64,000 nt of DNA. Source: Lithospermum erythrorhizon (Eukaryota; Streptophyta; Magnoliopsida; Boraginales; Boraginaceae). The stretch covers positions 62,001 through 126,000 of the forward strand of contig JADFUC010000277.1 in the NCBI GenBank assembly GCA_019722365.1, in the 5' to 3' direction. The translations under genes and the position numbers were made by a program. Shown here piece by piece: positions 36,590 to 47,840 of this stretch; the first letter of the stretch is position 1; each line of letters begins with the position of its first letter. The notes below the pieces were generated by a model. That model saw only the letters and a list, made by a program, of their open reading frames with translations. It did not search any database and was not told where the DNA came from.

Positions 36590-38462
36590 AGTGAGGCATG
36601 CTCCCGTCATATGCCTTGAACATCCGCTATCCACCATCCAAATGTTTCTTTCTTGGATGGCGGCCTCTAACTGAGAATTTCAATTTCTCGTTCGAGGTAC
36701 CCAATGTGATTTGGGTCCTTGTGGGTTAGTAAGGAGGATGGATTTTCTTCGATCCGTTTTAGATGCTTTAGAGACTTTGGGACATAAAGGGTACCCATTC
36801 TCAGCAACCTTTATGCAGGACATTTGAAGACTTATGATTTCCTTTTTCACAATAAGTGCAAGTGAAATCTTGCAGGTCTCTTCACAATTTAATACGGATG
36901 ATGACGACATTAGAGTGATAAGGAGTTATCGTTTGAATACTTTAACCCACTTTTTGTTGGTTGAATGACGTTGAGCCTCAAGAATTTCATTTAACTTCTC
37001 ACGGTGTGTGAGTTGAGAAGTGCTTGAGTTCAACATTTCAACTCAATCTTTTAAGATTTTGTTTTTAAGCTCAATTTTTCAAGAAAACCGTCTTTTCAAA
37101 TTGAGATCAAACTTTAACAAAATAGCTTCGATACCAGAGAGTTGTTTTTTGGCCCGGCTTGACTTTTTATTAGTTTTTGAAAGTTCTTTATTCTTTTTTA
37201 AAAGCAATTTTTTTGAAAGCTTTCTAATAACTACGTTATAATTGTTGCTTAGCTCGTCAAAATCACTATGATTTCTCATCATCACTAGTGAGGTATCATC
37301 CGAGGGAGAAATAGAGTTAAGAGGTACCGAATTTAGTGTATTATGAGACACGCCCAGGTGCAAGTTTCCACTTGAGATTGATTCCGCTTAGGATTCGTCA
37401 TCCCAGTGGCCTTGTTGGGATTTTTCTTGGAGTTGGGACCTCTTGGCTGGGCGTGGGCAATCCGTCTTAACAGCAGAAATGTCCGAGACTTTATTCACGT
37501 TAAGCCCGTGATCGCTGATTTTCCCTACTTGTCTTGCCTTTTCGTACTTGCTTCCTTTAAGTGATTATCATATCTCTCTTGAAGCTTTTATGACCATGAT
37601 CATTGTTGCTCTTTTTGAACTTGAGAAACCTTTTGAAGTCTCTAGCTAACATGGCCATATCTTCATCATCTTAAATCAACTTTTCGCTTTTCTAAATGAA
37701 TTTTTTTACATACTTTGGCATTCTGAGAGCCACTTTCTTCTTGTCCACACTTATTTCACCGAAGACCTTGTTAACTGCGATGACTTCCTCTTCGGCTTTC
37801 AAAGGGAACAATGAGCTCTTGAGTGGGAAGAATCTTGATATCTTTGGCTTCATTGATTGCACAAACCTTTTGGCGAACTTCGGGATTGGCAGCCATGATT
37901 AACTCGTTTACTTCTTCGAGGAGAAAGTCGTCTTCCTAGAAAGTCAAAGTTGTTGATAATGGTATTGAACGCTTTGATGCATATCTTTGATGGACTCTCG
38001 GATACATTCGAAGGTTTGATATTCCCTTGTCCAAAGTAGGTCCCTCGTGGTTTTCACTTACGGCTAGAACGATGTGGCCGGTTTAACGAGTCCATTTGCG
38101 TCCGCCTTTCGAGCATATTCTTCCATACATTTTATTGGAGAACATGGATGGCCTTGGAATTTAACTCCACCTTTTGAGTTCCTCATCCCCTTAGTACTCC
38201 ATCCTCTTCTTTATCCACATCCTCCGTTGGAACTTCTATCGAGGCGGCGCCCGATTTCTCTTATGTTGGCTCTTCCTTTGGTGGAAATTCTATGAGCTCC
38301 GGCTTGAAGAATTTGATACTTCATTGGAATGAGCGGACCCTTGATGATTATTCTCCATAATTTGTAGTCGATGCTTTGCACATGATACTTGAACGCGTTG
38401 CAGCAATAATCATAGTTTGATCCGTCAAGCAATAGTGGCCTCGCTGACGACCTCATTGACAC
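36590..38462 (-). pseudogene. Copia gag, zinc knuckle and protease (decayed)
   Basis: Near 38440 the minus strand reads ARPLLLDGSNYDY, the SIRE-type gag start (RPPxLDGSNYDYWK). At about 36870-36820 CTYCEKGNHKSSN is a damaged CCHC zinc knuckle. LTNPQGPKSHWVP follows at about 36730. At about 36630-36600 a decayed protease site can be made out (parallel to WMVDSGCSRHMTG). The intervening region is frame-broken. Confidence 0.65.
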
Positions 38463-38552
38463 AAAAGTTCGAGGAATGATATTCCGTTACTACCCAGCTG
38501 ATCTTTTCTACAAGATTTTAAGCTTAATTACGTAGAACAGGCCTCGTGCAAT

Positions 38553-39893
38553 TGTTAGCCTAGATTCAACCTTAGAGGGGGGTGAATAAGGTTTTAAGTT
38601 AAATTATTCCCTTTTTTTGAGTTTTGAATTTATGATGCGGAACCACAAAATAGCAGAGCTATGTTCTAATGTGATAACCCGATAACCTAAGCTCGAGAAC
38701 GATTAGTCAACAATAAAATAACAAGATGATTAGTAATAATATAATGATGACTTAAATTAAAGAGAGTAAAGAAGAGAAATACAATACAGATATTAGCGAG
38801 GGGCAGTTCCCTCTTGCTCGGCCAGTCGACTTTTCAGCCTCGAGTTTGGCAAAGGTAACTAAGCGCTTGAAGAAATGTTTGATTACACACAAGCAACTCT
38901 CTCAAGCCTATTATCAAACATAGCCTACACTAAATGACCCGAGAGCTACCCGCTAAGGATTTATTGTCAGCCTAGATTGGGAACCCAGGCTGCGCTCTTA
39001 GGATTTGAGTACTGCACTACTCGACCTAGAATAGTAACCTAGCTTCCCACACAAAAGGATTTCACTCAATACAATAAATGTTTGAGAAAATAATGAATTG
39101 TCACACAACTAGGAAACTCTCAATAAAGATTATGCGGTAATGATAACGAGAGTTATGACTTTTGCCTTTTTCAGCATCAAAGAAATAAATGCTTTCGAGA
39201 ATTAGGTTTCAAATAGTTGCAAAAGTTTTTTAGGTTTTGAAAGAGGAGGATTATATAGTGCACAAATTTTGAGGCGAAAAGTTGCTGCGCCCATCGAACC
39301 GGGGTCTCGATGAGCCGATGGACCCGAGGCGGCGGTATAAGCCGGCTGCATTGTGAACATATCGAGAGGTCAGGGGTCTCGTCGTCGGGACCCTATCGAG
39401 ACCCGGGGGTCTCGAAGGGGGTCGTCATCGTGATGAGACCCTCTCGAAGAAGTCTCGATGGTTCATAGTGTCGATTCGAAATAGCGATGCGTTTGAGCTA
39501 ATTCTCGAAGCGAGGAAATGCCCACGCTTGATCATTTAATGCAGGAAACAACTATGAATCAATCTATACTTAAGATTTGGAAACTAGGACCTTCGTTTTT
39601 CAAACACAATTAAGTTTAAATGGCAAGAAGTCATACTCACAAATTTAAAAGCGACAAAATACTTAAAAGAGTTTCTTTACAAGCGCCTATAAAAAAAACG
39701 AGCTCTCCTTGAAAGAAGGCTTGGCGTTGTTTGACTCATCAATGAGCCTCAGAACTTCGATCAACAATTTTAGCACACTTGAACTTATTTAGGAATAAAC
39801 ACAGATACATGTTCACTCGAAAGCAGGATTGGATTCGATTAAACAATTGTTATCTTCAAAATAGGTTTGAATGGAATCCGTTATTCAGCGACC
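38553..39893 (-). repeat. 5' LTR of the SIRE-type element
   Basis: Starts TGTTAGCCTAGATTCAACC on the plus strand. It carries the same GAGACC repeat cluster (39290-39450) and TATA box (plus-strand 39251-39258) as the left LTR. Its outer end is altered (TTATTCAGCGACCA in place of TTATTCAACA), so the terminus is uncertain by a few bases. Confidence 0.88.
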
Positions 39894-41440
39894 ACTTCCG
39901 CAATGTCGTTTATATTGTGATGGAGGTCCCACAGGTATGTTCCCCAACCAAAGTCTTAATACCTAAGTCATTCGTCTTTTCCAATCTTTGAACAAAAACG
40001 GGGCTTGGCGCCGCTGCTTGAAGACATTTAACATGCACTCTCGACTGTCATTTTTTCCACCAAAACTTAATACAAACCTTTTTTGTCTCGTCGTATTTCC
40101 TTATTAGGCTCCTAAATCTGTTTTATTTCCAAAAATATGTTGGGGACTAAAATTGGATGCTTAATATGCATTGCTTTGTTAGATTCAGGACCACGAGCTT
40201 CTTCCGGCTTCCTTGAACTAGAGGAAATTTTTATCTTCCTCCTGTACGTCTCATTCTCGGTCGACCAATTGATTAGAATGCTCAAACACGGCTTCAGGTA
40301 GTGTCCCTATGTCATTCAAGAGTGGTCCCATATCTTCCAATGCTTCATCATGATGATATGCGTGCACTCCTGCATTTCGATAGGCCTTATCTCCATATCT
40401 GAATCCTCCATTTCTTCTTCATTGCTATAGTTGTAGTCGTCTTCCCGCATGAAAATTTCCGTTTCAAAATCATAGTCTTCATGATCGACATTCTCACTTC
40501 TAGTCATAAACAACATTGTTAATTTCCATGGGCTTTCCATCTTCCTACTTTAGCTCGCGGCAGGGGCCCTGTCATGGCTTTCCGTCACCGATTTGAGCAA
40601 CGCGTCCTCGGTTTGGCTTGGCCAACACCTGACTTCCGCACTTAAACCGACCTGCCAGCGTCATTGACCCCACAAACTCATTAGTATACAACATCCCCTC
40701 AACTTCCATCCGCTTCCACTATCTTGACATTACAACCCGCATTAGTTTGCTTACGTCCCCACGAACTCACCCGCCCGACCCGCCATTTATCACTAAACCA
40801 CATTGTCGTCGCCGCTTTGAACTTGCATAGAGTACCACCCTAACAATAATTGACCACCTACGGGTTACTTAAATGTTCTTAGACCTACATCTCTGCAGCC
40901 TCGCCCAACAACACCGCCTCTTCGTCACTAATTTCCTTCAAAGTAGCTTTAGGCCACTCACGTCTAAAATCGGCATCTGTCTACTTCCCTAAAATCGAAG
41001 CTCTTACTTGGCTTTAGGCTAGGATGAGTGACATAAATTCCTATTTCCTGCTCTCCCTTAGTCGTTCAAGCGTATCATCATGCTGCTACGTCTTAGATGA
41101 GAGCTGGCCATTATTAAAAGTCATGGAAACATTTTAAAAGCGAGGAAACAAATCCTTGTCGGCCAGTTTCCCACATGGCTTGTCACATCGGCCGTATCAT
41201 GGTCATTCGAGGCAGCGCCGGCGATGATACGTGCTTAACCCGCCCGTCAACGTACATGCGGTGTCCTACAAGCCACGACTCCCATTTGGCTTAATCTTTG
41301 GGGTGAAGAAATCATTTTTCCTCACGTAGAATGCATGGAAATTGTTCTGGCTGCCGCATCTTTGGGGAAATTATTGATGGTTCACTTAGCCTGCCACCGT
41401 GATTCGGGTTAGCCCACAAGTCGAAAAATTCATTAGGTAA
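39894..41440 (-). pseudogene. MULE transposase, N-terminal third
   Basis: On the minus strand NPNHGGRLSEP (about 41420), MYVDGRVKHVSS (about 41250) and MTFNNGQLSSKT (about 41130) fit the N-terminal region of plant MULE proteins. An acidic stretch EEEMEDSDMEIRP follows (40420-40380). RVHVKCLQAAAPS and LGIKTLVGEHTCG (about 40050-39930) are the DNA-binding zinc region before the catalytic core. It stops at 39894 where the SIRE element is inserted and resumes at 29474. The far N-terminal part is a weak call. Confidence 0.6.
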
Positions 41441-41796
41441 TTCTTCTTCTTCGGGGCTATGGGACTTCCCTCTTTCTAAACATTGCCACTGGTTTTTGAT
41501 TGAGGGTTTGGTTTTTTTGAAATGAGAGGGATTTAGTTTTTTGGTGATGAAGATTTTTAGAAAAGTGATTTAATTGGATTGGGGGGATTAGATATCTTAT
41601 GGGTTTAATACTTGACAAGAGATGCAGTAGCTATAAGGTTAAAATAGTCATTTAACGTTGCCCCCTATTTTCGTGTAAAAAACATGTGTTTTGCTGTAAA
41701 AAATCAAGTGAGGGACCAACCTTGAAACGATAAATAGATTAGGGATCGTGGCGCAAAATGATAAATAGATTAGAATCATGCGAAATAAGCGATAGT

Positions 41797-42867
41797 CAGG
41801 AACGTAGAAGCATGCGAGATAGTATAGGGAAGCGAAAATGCAGTGCCAAACATTTATATCATCCCATATTGTTTGATAATGGCCCACTTATGACTTATAA
41901 CAGCTATTTATGAAGGCATTCTGGGAAGATTTTGGGTCTAGCATAATATCCTATAAATCATTAAATCATAGGAAACCACTTAAACCAAAATACTAAAAAT
42001 AAGGAAGTTCGATGTGAGGGAGCTTCGACTAGAAGCATTGGTAAAAGAATCAAAATAGGCAATTTGATATCTGATACATATAATTCACCAAATATAGTAT
42101 TAAACTTCCGTTGGAAAATAGTGATAAATACAGCGTGATTTATTAAGGAGTTATGAAATCGATGAAAAAAAAGTAATAAAGTTTCACAATTTTCAATGTG
42201 ATGTAAAGATTAATACTTGATGAAAACAAAGGTAAGGAATGATGATAATGAATTTTGTAAATTTCAATGGATAAAGTTGGATTGAAAAAATCAAGCAATT
42301 CGTATTTTAAAATAAAAATTTTTTTGGGTAGATGATACATTTTGAGGCCAGGGAAGTAGTATATTCATATCCAATCACTTAGTGTAAAATTTAAGTAACA
42401 AAATAAAAATTTCCAAAAATCAATCTCCTAAAGTCGGTCAATGACCCTTGCTAATAAAATTATGAAAATAAAAGATTGATGGGACCCAGAATGTAGAGTC
42501 CTAGTGGCACAACTGAAATTACTGACAATTAGAAGCCCCAAATGAGTCCATTAGAGAAAATAGCTGTGATCCTATAAAATTCCTAAACGCCTCGATACGC
42601 ACCCGATTCTAAGCATTTACTTCGGTAGTAACGCACACCTTTTTATTCAACTCGCTATGTAAATGAGTTCAATACACACGATCTTATTATCAACCATTAT
42701 GTAGTCGTGTAATACAATTGCCTTATGTGAGAGTGGTCAAATAATATAACCAACGAGGAATCTTTAATGAAATGGTCAGTGTAAAACATGACATGTTACA
42801 GTTTCTATGCTCATTTAACATCTATGTAAGAACTAGTTTATACTTAATATTTGTCAAATATAAATGC
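41797..42867. other. AT-rich intergenic DNA, no gene seen
   Basis: No coding signal. The stretch just left of it (41650-41796) contains the repeated GATAAATAGATTAG words that belong to the MULE edge. Confidence 0.35.
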
Positions 42868-43434
42868 TTATTTTCATATAGTTCTTGACTATTGCTCAGC
42901 ATTTTAAATTTTTTCTTTTTAAATTACTCACAGATTATCTTGCTCATTTAAATTACTTTCGTATAACGGTTTGAAATTAAAAATATACAATGTCTGAAGC
43001 AAATTTAAAATAATTAACAATTAGATGTTAAATAAATTTTTTGAAATAAAAACTTAAAGTATCAAAAGTATTTTTTTAAATTAAAATCTTTCCTTTTAAG
43101 GCCTCCAAACCCCACTCACTTCGTCATCCCATGGTAAAACATTTAAGGATGCTCGCGTCATTTATTTGATACACCTTAAAGGAAACATTTCCATTTTTTA
43201 AAAATATTTTTTTGATACTTTAAGTTTTATTACTTTAATTATTCAAAATTTGCTCCAAATATCTAATTGTTAATGTTATTCCAAATTTTTTGTTGTGTTA
43301 CCTATTTTTAATTGTCAAAATTTGGGTTATGGAGCAATTTGAAATAATAATATTAATTCAGGATAATATGAAATGATAGTTCAGGAGGTAATTTGAAAGT
43401 TAGAAAAATTATTCAAGGGGCTATATGAAAATAA
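42868..43434. mobile_element. 567-bp foldback MITE beside the ERF promoter
   Basis: The whole stretch is one long imperfect inverted repeat. The outermost 14 bases are perfect: TTATTTTCATATAG (42868-42881) and CTATATGAAAATAA (43421-43434). Inner arms match through ATTAACAATTAGAT, AAACTTAAAGTATCAAAA and CCTTTTAAGG/CCTTAAAGG, leaving a loop of about 75 bp with CCCCACTCACTTCGTC. No coding capacity. Confidence 0.75.
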
Positions 43435-44806
43435 TCCTTCTTTTAAATGAAGAAATTATTATTTTTAACTCACACCCAACTAGCCCTCTTGCCTTTTTTT
43501 TCCACAGAATTATTATAAATATTGAGCACTCTTTAATGCATTTTGACCCCTTGGGAGGAAGTGTGAGCAGTAGAGAGAGAAAGAGAAAGAGGCAGTGTAG
43601 TCTGGAGAGAGTGTCTCAATTGTCCTAGAACACCAACAACAAAAAACGTGGCATACATAACTAATCAGTAATCACAATTTTAATTCAAAGGTAGTCCACA
43701 AACATGTTTGTACTAATTATTCTGAACTTTACTTTTTCATTTCTGTTTGTATATTTGATTCTTGATTATTGTTATTGTTTATATTTTGTTGGTTTACTTA
43801 AAGATTTGTGCAGGGTTAATTTTCTTGAAATTAGTTGGAAAAAATACCTAATCTCCAATTTTTTTGGGTTGATTTATTCATTTCTCATTAGAGTTTTTCT
43901 TGATATGGGTATTTAGAATAATATAAATAAGTGTATATCATCCGATATTATCTCCTTTTTTTATTACTTTGTATTATACTATTATGATCAGTTTTATTTC
44001 TATATTAAAGGGGCTGTTTTGCTTTTCACAGAACAAACAAGTGATTGGATTTTCTAGTAAAAGCTGTGGTTTTGAAGAAGGATTTATATGTCTGCTATTT
44101 CTTGTTTGGTTGATGTTGAGATTGTTGTTGTTCTTGGGACTTTGTTGAAGCTCTCTTCTATACTTGCTGTTGCTGTTCATTTTTGCATGCAATCATCTCT
44201 GTGGTGGTCTTCAGCTGTTTCGATGCGTTTGAGGCTCATCATGTATGGTTACCTCTAGACCTTAAACCAGAGTTTTCCTGAATATACATGTTTGGTTTAT
44301 TTTCTTTTTTTTTATTTATAAAAGTTGCAATCTTTAGGGATTTGGTGGTTTATCTATAAAAGAGGTGTGTTAGACGAGCCCGGATCCATACACTTTGTAT
44401 AATACTAAATGTCCATTAAGATTATGACACATGTTTTATTTATTATTTTTAAATGAACTTTTGAAAATAAACTATACACATGTCACCGCCTTAACGAAGT
44501 GTAAAATGTAACACTTTGTGTAACATACGATCTATTCCCGTGTTACACTGTCTTTTGATATTCTGTTTTTGGGTTATTTTGTTGTACAGGACTTGTTCTG
44601 GAGTGAAGTGCTTTGGAGGCTTTCATATAAACAGATTAAATCTTTTCTTGTGCTTGAGAGGGCCTATTGCTTGACAGGGTGCTCTTGATTAATTTTTATT
44701 GTTTCTGGAGGTTTGCCACTCCAGAGCCCAATTTTTTAAAATTTAGTTGTTGAAAGAGAACATAGGCAGGTAATTTAGCTTTTAATTTGTTGGGAGAAAC
44801 TATAAG
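43435..44806 (+). promoter_or_regulatory. Promoter and 5' leader of the ERF gene
   Basis: A TATA-like TTATTATAAATATT at about 43508 is followed by a purine-rich leader (AGAGAGAGAAAGAGAAAGAG at 43570-43590). A likely leader intron runs from the donor AAAG/GTAGTC at 43691 to the acceptor TTTTGTTGTACAG at 44589. These calls rest on consensus fit alone. Confidence 0.45.
44388..44524. mobile_element. Small inverted-repeat MITE, copy 2 (ERF leader intron)
   Basis: Same family as 9949-10068. The left arm has ATACACTTTGTATAATAC, CCATTAAGAT and GACACATGTTTT; the right arm has the inverted ACACATGTCACC, CTTAACGAAGTGTAAAATG and ACACTTTGTGTAAC. It ends about 65 bp before the proposed leader-intron acceptor. 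Confidence 0.65.
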
Positions 44807-45913
44807 ATGATGCCAGTGAGTCGTAGACCATTTTCCAGTATGAAACAGGAACTTTGCATGAGAAAAACCAAGAATTTAAGATCAGAGGTCTCCATGATGC
44901 CCACTAGAAAAATCAGGATCATTTTTCATGACCCTTATGCTACAGATTCCTCTTCCGAGGAGGAGGAGGAGGAGGAGGGATTCAATGTGAGAAACCCGAA
45001 ACTTGTTGTTAGGGAAGTTGTTTTGTCATCTGGTGATTCAGTTCAGCCTAACAAGTCCTTCGAAGCTGAGAGTTCTTGTCGGGGTAGCAACAATGGGGTG
45101 AAGAAAAACCTTTCCAAGAAGAATATTACTAAGAATGGTGTTAAATCCATGTCTCCAAGTCGATCAGAGCCATCCAGCTTCAAATACAGAGGTGTTAGAC
45201 AGAGGAAATGGGGTAAATGGGCAGCTGAAATTCGCGATCCTTTTCTCGGAAAGAGGGTATGGTTGGGTACTTTCAACACTCCTGAAGAAGCATCCAGAGC
45301 TTATGAAAAGAGGCGCCTTGAGTTTGAAGCATCGATGTGTGACAATCAGTCTGAGAATTGTAGCAACTTTAGGAAAATTAGTTCTGTCGGTTCAAGTTTG
45401 GTGAATGCCAATAATACCAGTGGCCAATGTGTCTCCGAGGACTCTACTGAGAGTGCTCTGTCACTCATTTCACATACATCTTCGTCGTCAGTAGTGGAGA
45501 TAAATTGTCTTACTTCTCAACCAGTGAGACCTAATGACATGGTAAACACTGTCTTTATGGATACCATTGTCCCGGAGCAGAAAGTGCCAGAGCCTGTCTT
45601 TGTTGATGAGAGTGCATCGTTGGCTCAGATTGTCGATGGAATGGACTTTGACATGGACTTCGACTCAATTGTTATGCCTGATGAAATATTGTCCTTCGAT
45701 GATCTTATCGGCTTGCAGCCATTTGAATTTGCGGATGATGTTTTTCAGGACCTGTCAATTGGTGGCTTCGAGGAAGGACCTACTTCGTTGCCTGATTTCG
45801 ACATAGACTTCGACTTGGATGGGTACGAAGCATTTGATTGCATGGATGATGCAGCTGCCCCCAGAATGAATGTTGGGATGCCCCTTAATATTGCATGTCT
45901 TCAAGTTTTGTAG
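44807..45913 (+). CDS. AP2/ERF transcription factor, ERF118/119 type (CRF-like, group VI-L)
   Basis: A single 368-residue coding exon. Near the N-terminus [17 protein letters not shown] (about 34-50) is the conserved CRF motif, followed by seven glutamates encoded by a GAG microsatellite. The AP2 DNA-binding domain runs from about 126 to 174 ([42 protein letters not shown]) and should bind GCC-box-like sites. The C-terminal half is acidic with phenylalanine-rich patches ([26 protein letters not shown]), as in activation domains. It ends ACLQVL. Two adjacent ATGs (44807 and 44810) could serve as start. It is a nuclear regulator; CRF members respond to cytokinin, but VI-L members are less studied. 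The family call is firm; the exact orthologue is inferred. Confidence 0.9.
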   Translation: MMPVSRRPFSSMKQELCMRKTKNLRSEVSMMPTRKIRIIFHDPYATDSSSEEEEEEEGFNVRNPKLVVREVVLSSGDSVQPNKSFEAESSCRGSNNGVKKNLSKKNITKNGVKSMSPSRSEPSSFKYRGVRQRKWGKWAAEIRDPFLGKRVWLGTFNTPEEASRAYEKRRLEFEASMCDNQSENCSNFRKISSVGSSLVNANNTSGQCVSEDSTESALSLISHTSSSSVVEINCLTSQPVRPNDMVNTVFMDTIVPEQKVPEPVFVDESASLAQIVDGMDFDMDFDSIVMPDEILSFDDLIGLQPFEFADDVFQDLSIGGFEEGPTSLPDFDIDFDLDGYEAFDCMDDAAAPRMNVGMPLNIACLQVL

Positions 45914-46198
45914 CTAGGAGAAATTAGTATTTAAGTATATGTTCAATCTAGTAGTGAGTAAAGTCCACTCTTGAAATGCTTTAGTGAGCATCTGTCTATT
46001 TGTTTATTTGGAGAGATCCTTTTTTGTGAGGAGTGAGCTTTGTTATTCATCATTCATAGAAAGCAAAGTCCTTTGGGTTTTCCTGTGCTATTAGAGCTTT
46101 CCAAAGGGCTTTCAACTTCTATTAAGTAAGACAATGTTTGAACTATAAGTCTATGATGGGTCATTTTCCATTACCTATTCTCTTTAAAATCTATTTTT

Positions 46199-46340
46199 TC
46201 AATTGAAAGGGGTGAAATATTCAATTGAAAGGGGTGAAATATATTCGATTCCATAAATTATTCATGGAAATAAATTATATGTGCAATTGAAAGAGTGAAA
46301 TATATTCGATTCCATAAATTATTCATGGAAGTAATTATAT
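46199..46340 (+). repeat. Tandem repeat 3' of the ERF gene
   Basis: A unit containing CAATTGAAAGGGGTGAAATA, then ATATTCGATTCCATAAATTA and TTCATGGAA, occurs twice (46223-46281 and 46283-46340). An extra short copy of its first 24 bases lies in front. Confidence 0.8.
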
Positions 46341-46359
46341 ACAAAAATATCGTTATAGT

Positions 46360-46680
46360 ACTCGGGACTGTCGCTGATTGGTAAAGGCGAAAGTGTTAAA
46401 TGTCGGCATCTTGGAATCTTGCATCTGTGGAGTTGAAATCGCGCGAGTGGCGAGAATATCGTGTTGAAGAAGTGATTTAAAGGAAGGCTACCGTCAGCCA
46501 GCAGGTTGAGGCCGAGTAAATCACGATTCGACTTCGCCGGGTGGAATCGCAGAATGGGGCCTTCGAGAGGTTGTTAGTGTGATGGTTTCGTGCTTTATGC
46601 AATAGCAAAGATCACAGAAGTAAAGGATTCTCACGAGAATTAGTCACAGTTGAATTAATAATGGATCCCACTTGAGTGCC
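46360..46680. repeat. Repeat X, copy 1 (unclassified)
   Basis: GC-richer stretch. AGTGGCGAGAATATCG and AAGTGATTTAAAGGAAGG followed by CTACCGTCA are closely matched at 51340-51392 behind the CONSTANS-like gene. No coding frame. The type of repeat is unknown. Confidence 0.45.
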
Positions 46681-46692
46681 TTATTTACTAAG

Positions 46693-47840
46693 GGGATGTT
46701 TGGTAAATTCATTAATTACTTAAAATTAATTAATTCAGCATTTAATTTATTAAGTTTGTTTGTTAATGAATTATTTTAATTACGTAATAAATTAAGTACT
46801 TATTAAAATCCTTAACAAAATTTTATGTTAAAAGTGCCTTTATTTTACCAAATGCTTATAGAAACGATCACGTAATTCTTTCCACTTAATCACTCCTACT
46901 GATTATAATCCTAAAACATTACACCTTCTTCCTTAAGCTACTTCTTCTCCCGATTTACCAAATTCCATTAGTGAGGATTCTCTCATACAGGTTAATAACT
47001 TTTTCCCGTTTTGATTCAATTTATAATACTCAGTGTTTTATTTTTTAATTTAATTCTCTGTCTTTTATTCTTTTAATTTCACTTTCTCCAAACTCTTGAA
47101 TTGAATATTTATTAGAATTTAGTAACTGTATGAGAGAATCACATTTATTTTCCTTTGTATGAGAGAATAAATTGATCAAGTATATATAATTCTTGTAAGT
47201 TTTATTAAATTTATTAAACTTATTCTCTCAATCTGATTATGAAGAATAAATTGATCAGTATATATAATTGTGTATGAGAGAATAAATTGATCAAGTATAT
47301 ATATTTAATAAGTTTATTAAATTTATTAAACTTATTCTCTGTCACGGTATTCTCACCGTTCCGTTTTCCTTTGTATGAGGAGAATATATTTCCGGAGTTA
47401 TCAATTTATTCTCTCGATAGTAGTAGTAACAATAAAACTTTATTACTGCCATCTGATAATTATCTTTTAACACATAAAGTTTATGGAATTTAATTACATA
47501 ATCTGTAATTGATTTTTCATTATGTATGTGATCGATTTGTTAATTTTTTTATATGTTATTTTACGGATTTCAAGATATTTATATTTTCAATATTTATTTA
47601 ATCATATTATTATATTTATACTATTTATATTCTAATTAATAATATTTATTATTTAATTATCTATTGTAGTATTATTGTTTTAATATATGATTCATATATA
47701 TAAATGAACTTAATTTAAGTCTTTTTTAAAAAAAAATTATTATCAAACAACTAAATATTTTAGGTATTGATCGGTTGATTGAATGTTTAGTTTTTCAAGC
47801 GTCCATAACTGCTTTGATTTTAAATTTAACAAGCGGATAC
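46693..47840. mobile_element. Repeat Y, copy 1 (AT-rich non-autonomous element)
   Basis: The left end GGGATGTTTGGTAA and the inverted right end TTATCAAACAACTA (47739-47752) suggest short terminal inverted repeats. Internal landmarks (TTAATTTATTAAGTTTGTTT, TTTAATATATGATTCATATA, AACAACTAAATAT) recur in the same order at 52625-54040. No protein-coding potential. Homology to the second copy seems to run past the right end to about 47840. Confidence 0.5.

Larger units (their letters stand above)
29475..39893 (-). mobile_element. SIRE-type Ty1/copia retrotransposon with an extra env-position reading frame
   Basis: Long LTRs (29475-30812 and 38553-39893, about 1.34 kb each) flank a minus-strand interior. 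In minus order it holds gag (about 38460), zinc knuckle, protease, integrase, reverse transcriptase and RNase H (ending about 33580), then a further 2.7-kb region with an additional reading frame before a polypurine tract and the 3' LTR. The copia domain order (integrase before RT), large size, long LTRs and extra downstream frame fit the SIRE/Maximus lineage. The coding region is broken by many frameshifts and stops. The element sits in a MULE transposase codon run: KW lies on one side and WLAKR on the other, consistent with a short target duplication around AGTGG/ATGG. Confidence 0.85.
26694..41796 (-). mobile_element. Mutator-like (MULE) element, split by two LTR-element insertions
   Basis: The minus strand carries, in order, N-terminal, DNA-binding, catalytic and C-terminal parts of a MuDR-type transposase between about 41440 and 27230. 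A 10.4-kb copia element (29475-39893) and a 0.94-kb lone LTR (28442-29377) lie between parts. Without these insertions the element is about 3.75 kb, a normal MULE size. Near the ends the exact inverted words ACTATCGCTTA (26715-26725) and TAAGCGATAGT (41786-41796) occur, within longer related sequence (CCCCCTATACTATCG and GATAGTATAGGG). These may be subterminal parts of the TIRs; the precise ends and target duplication were not found. Confidence 0.75.
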
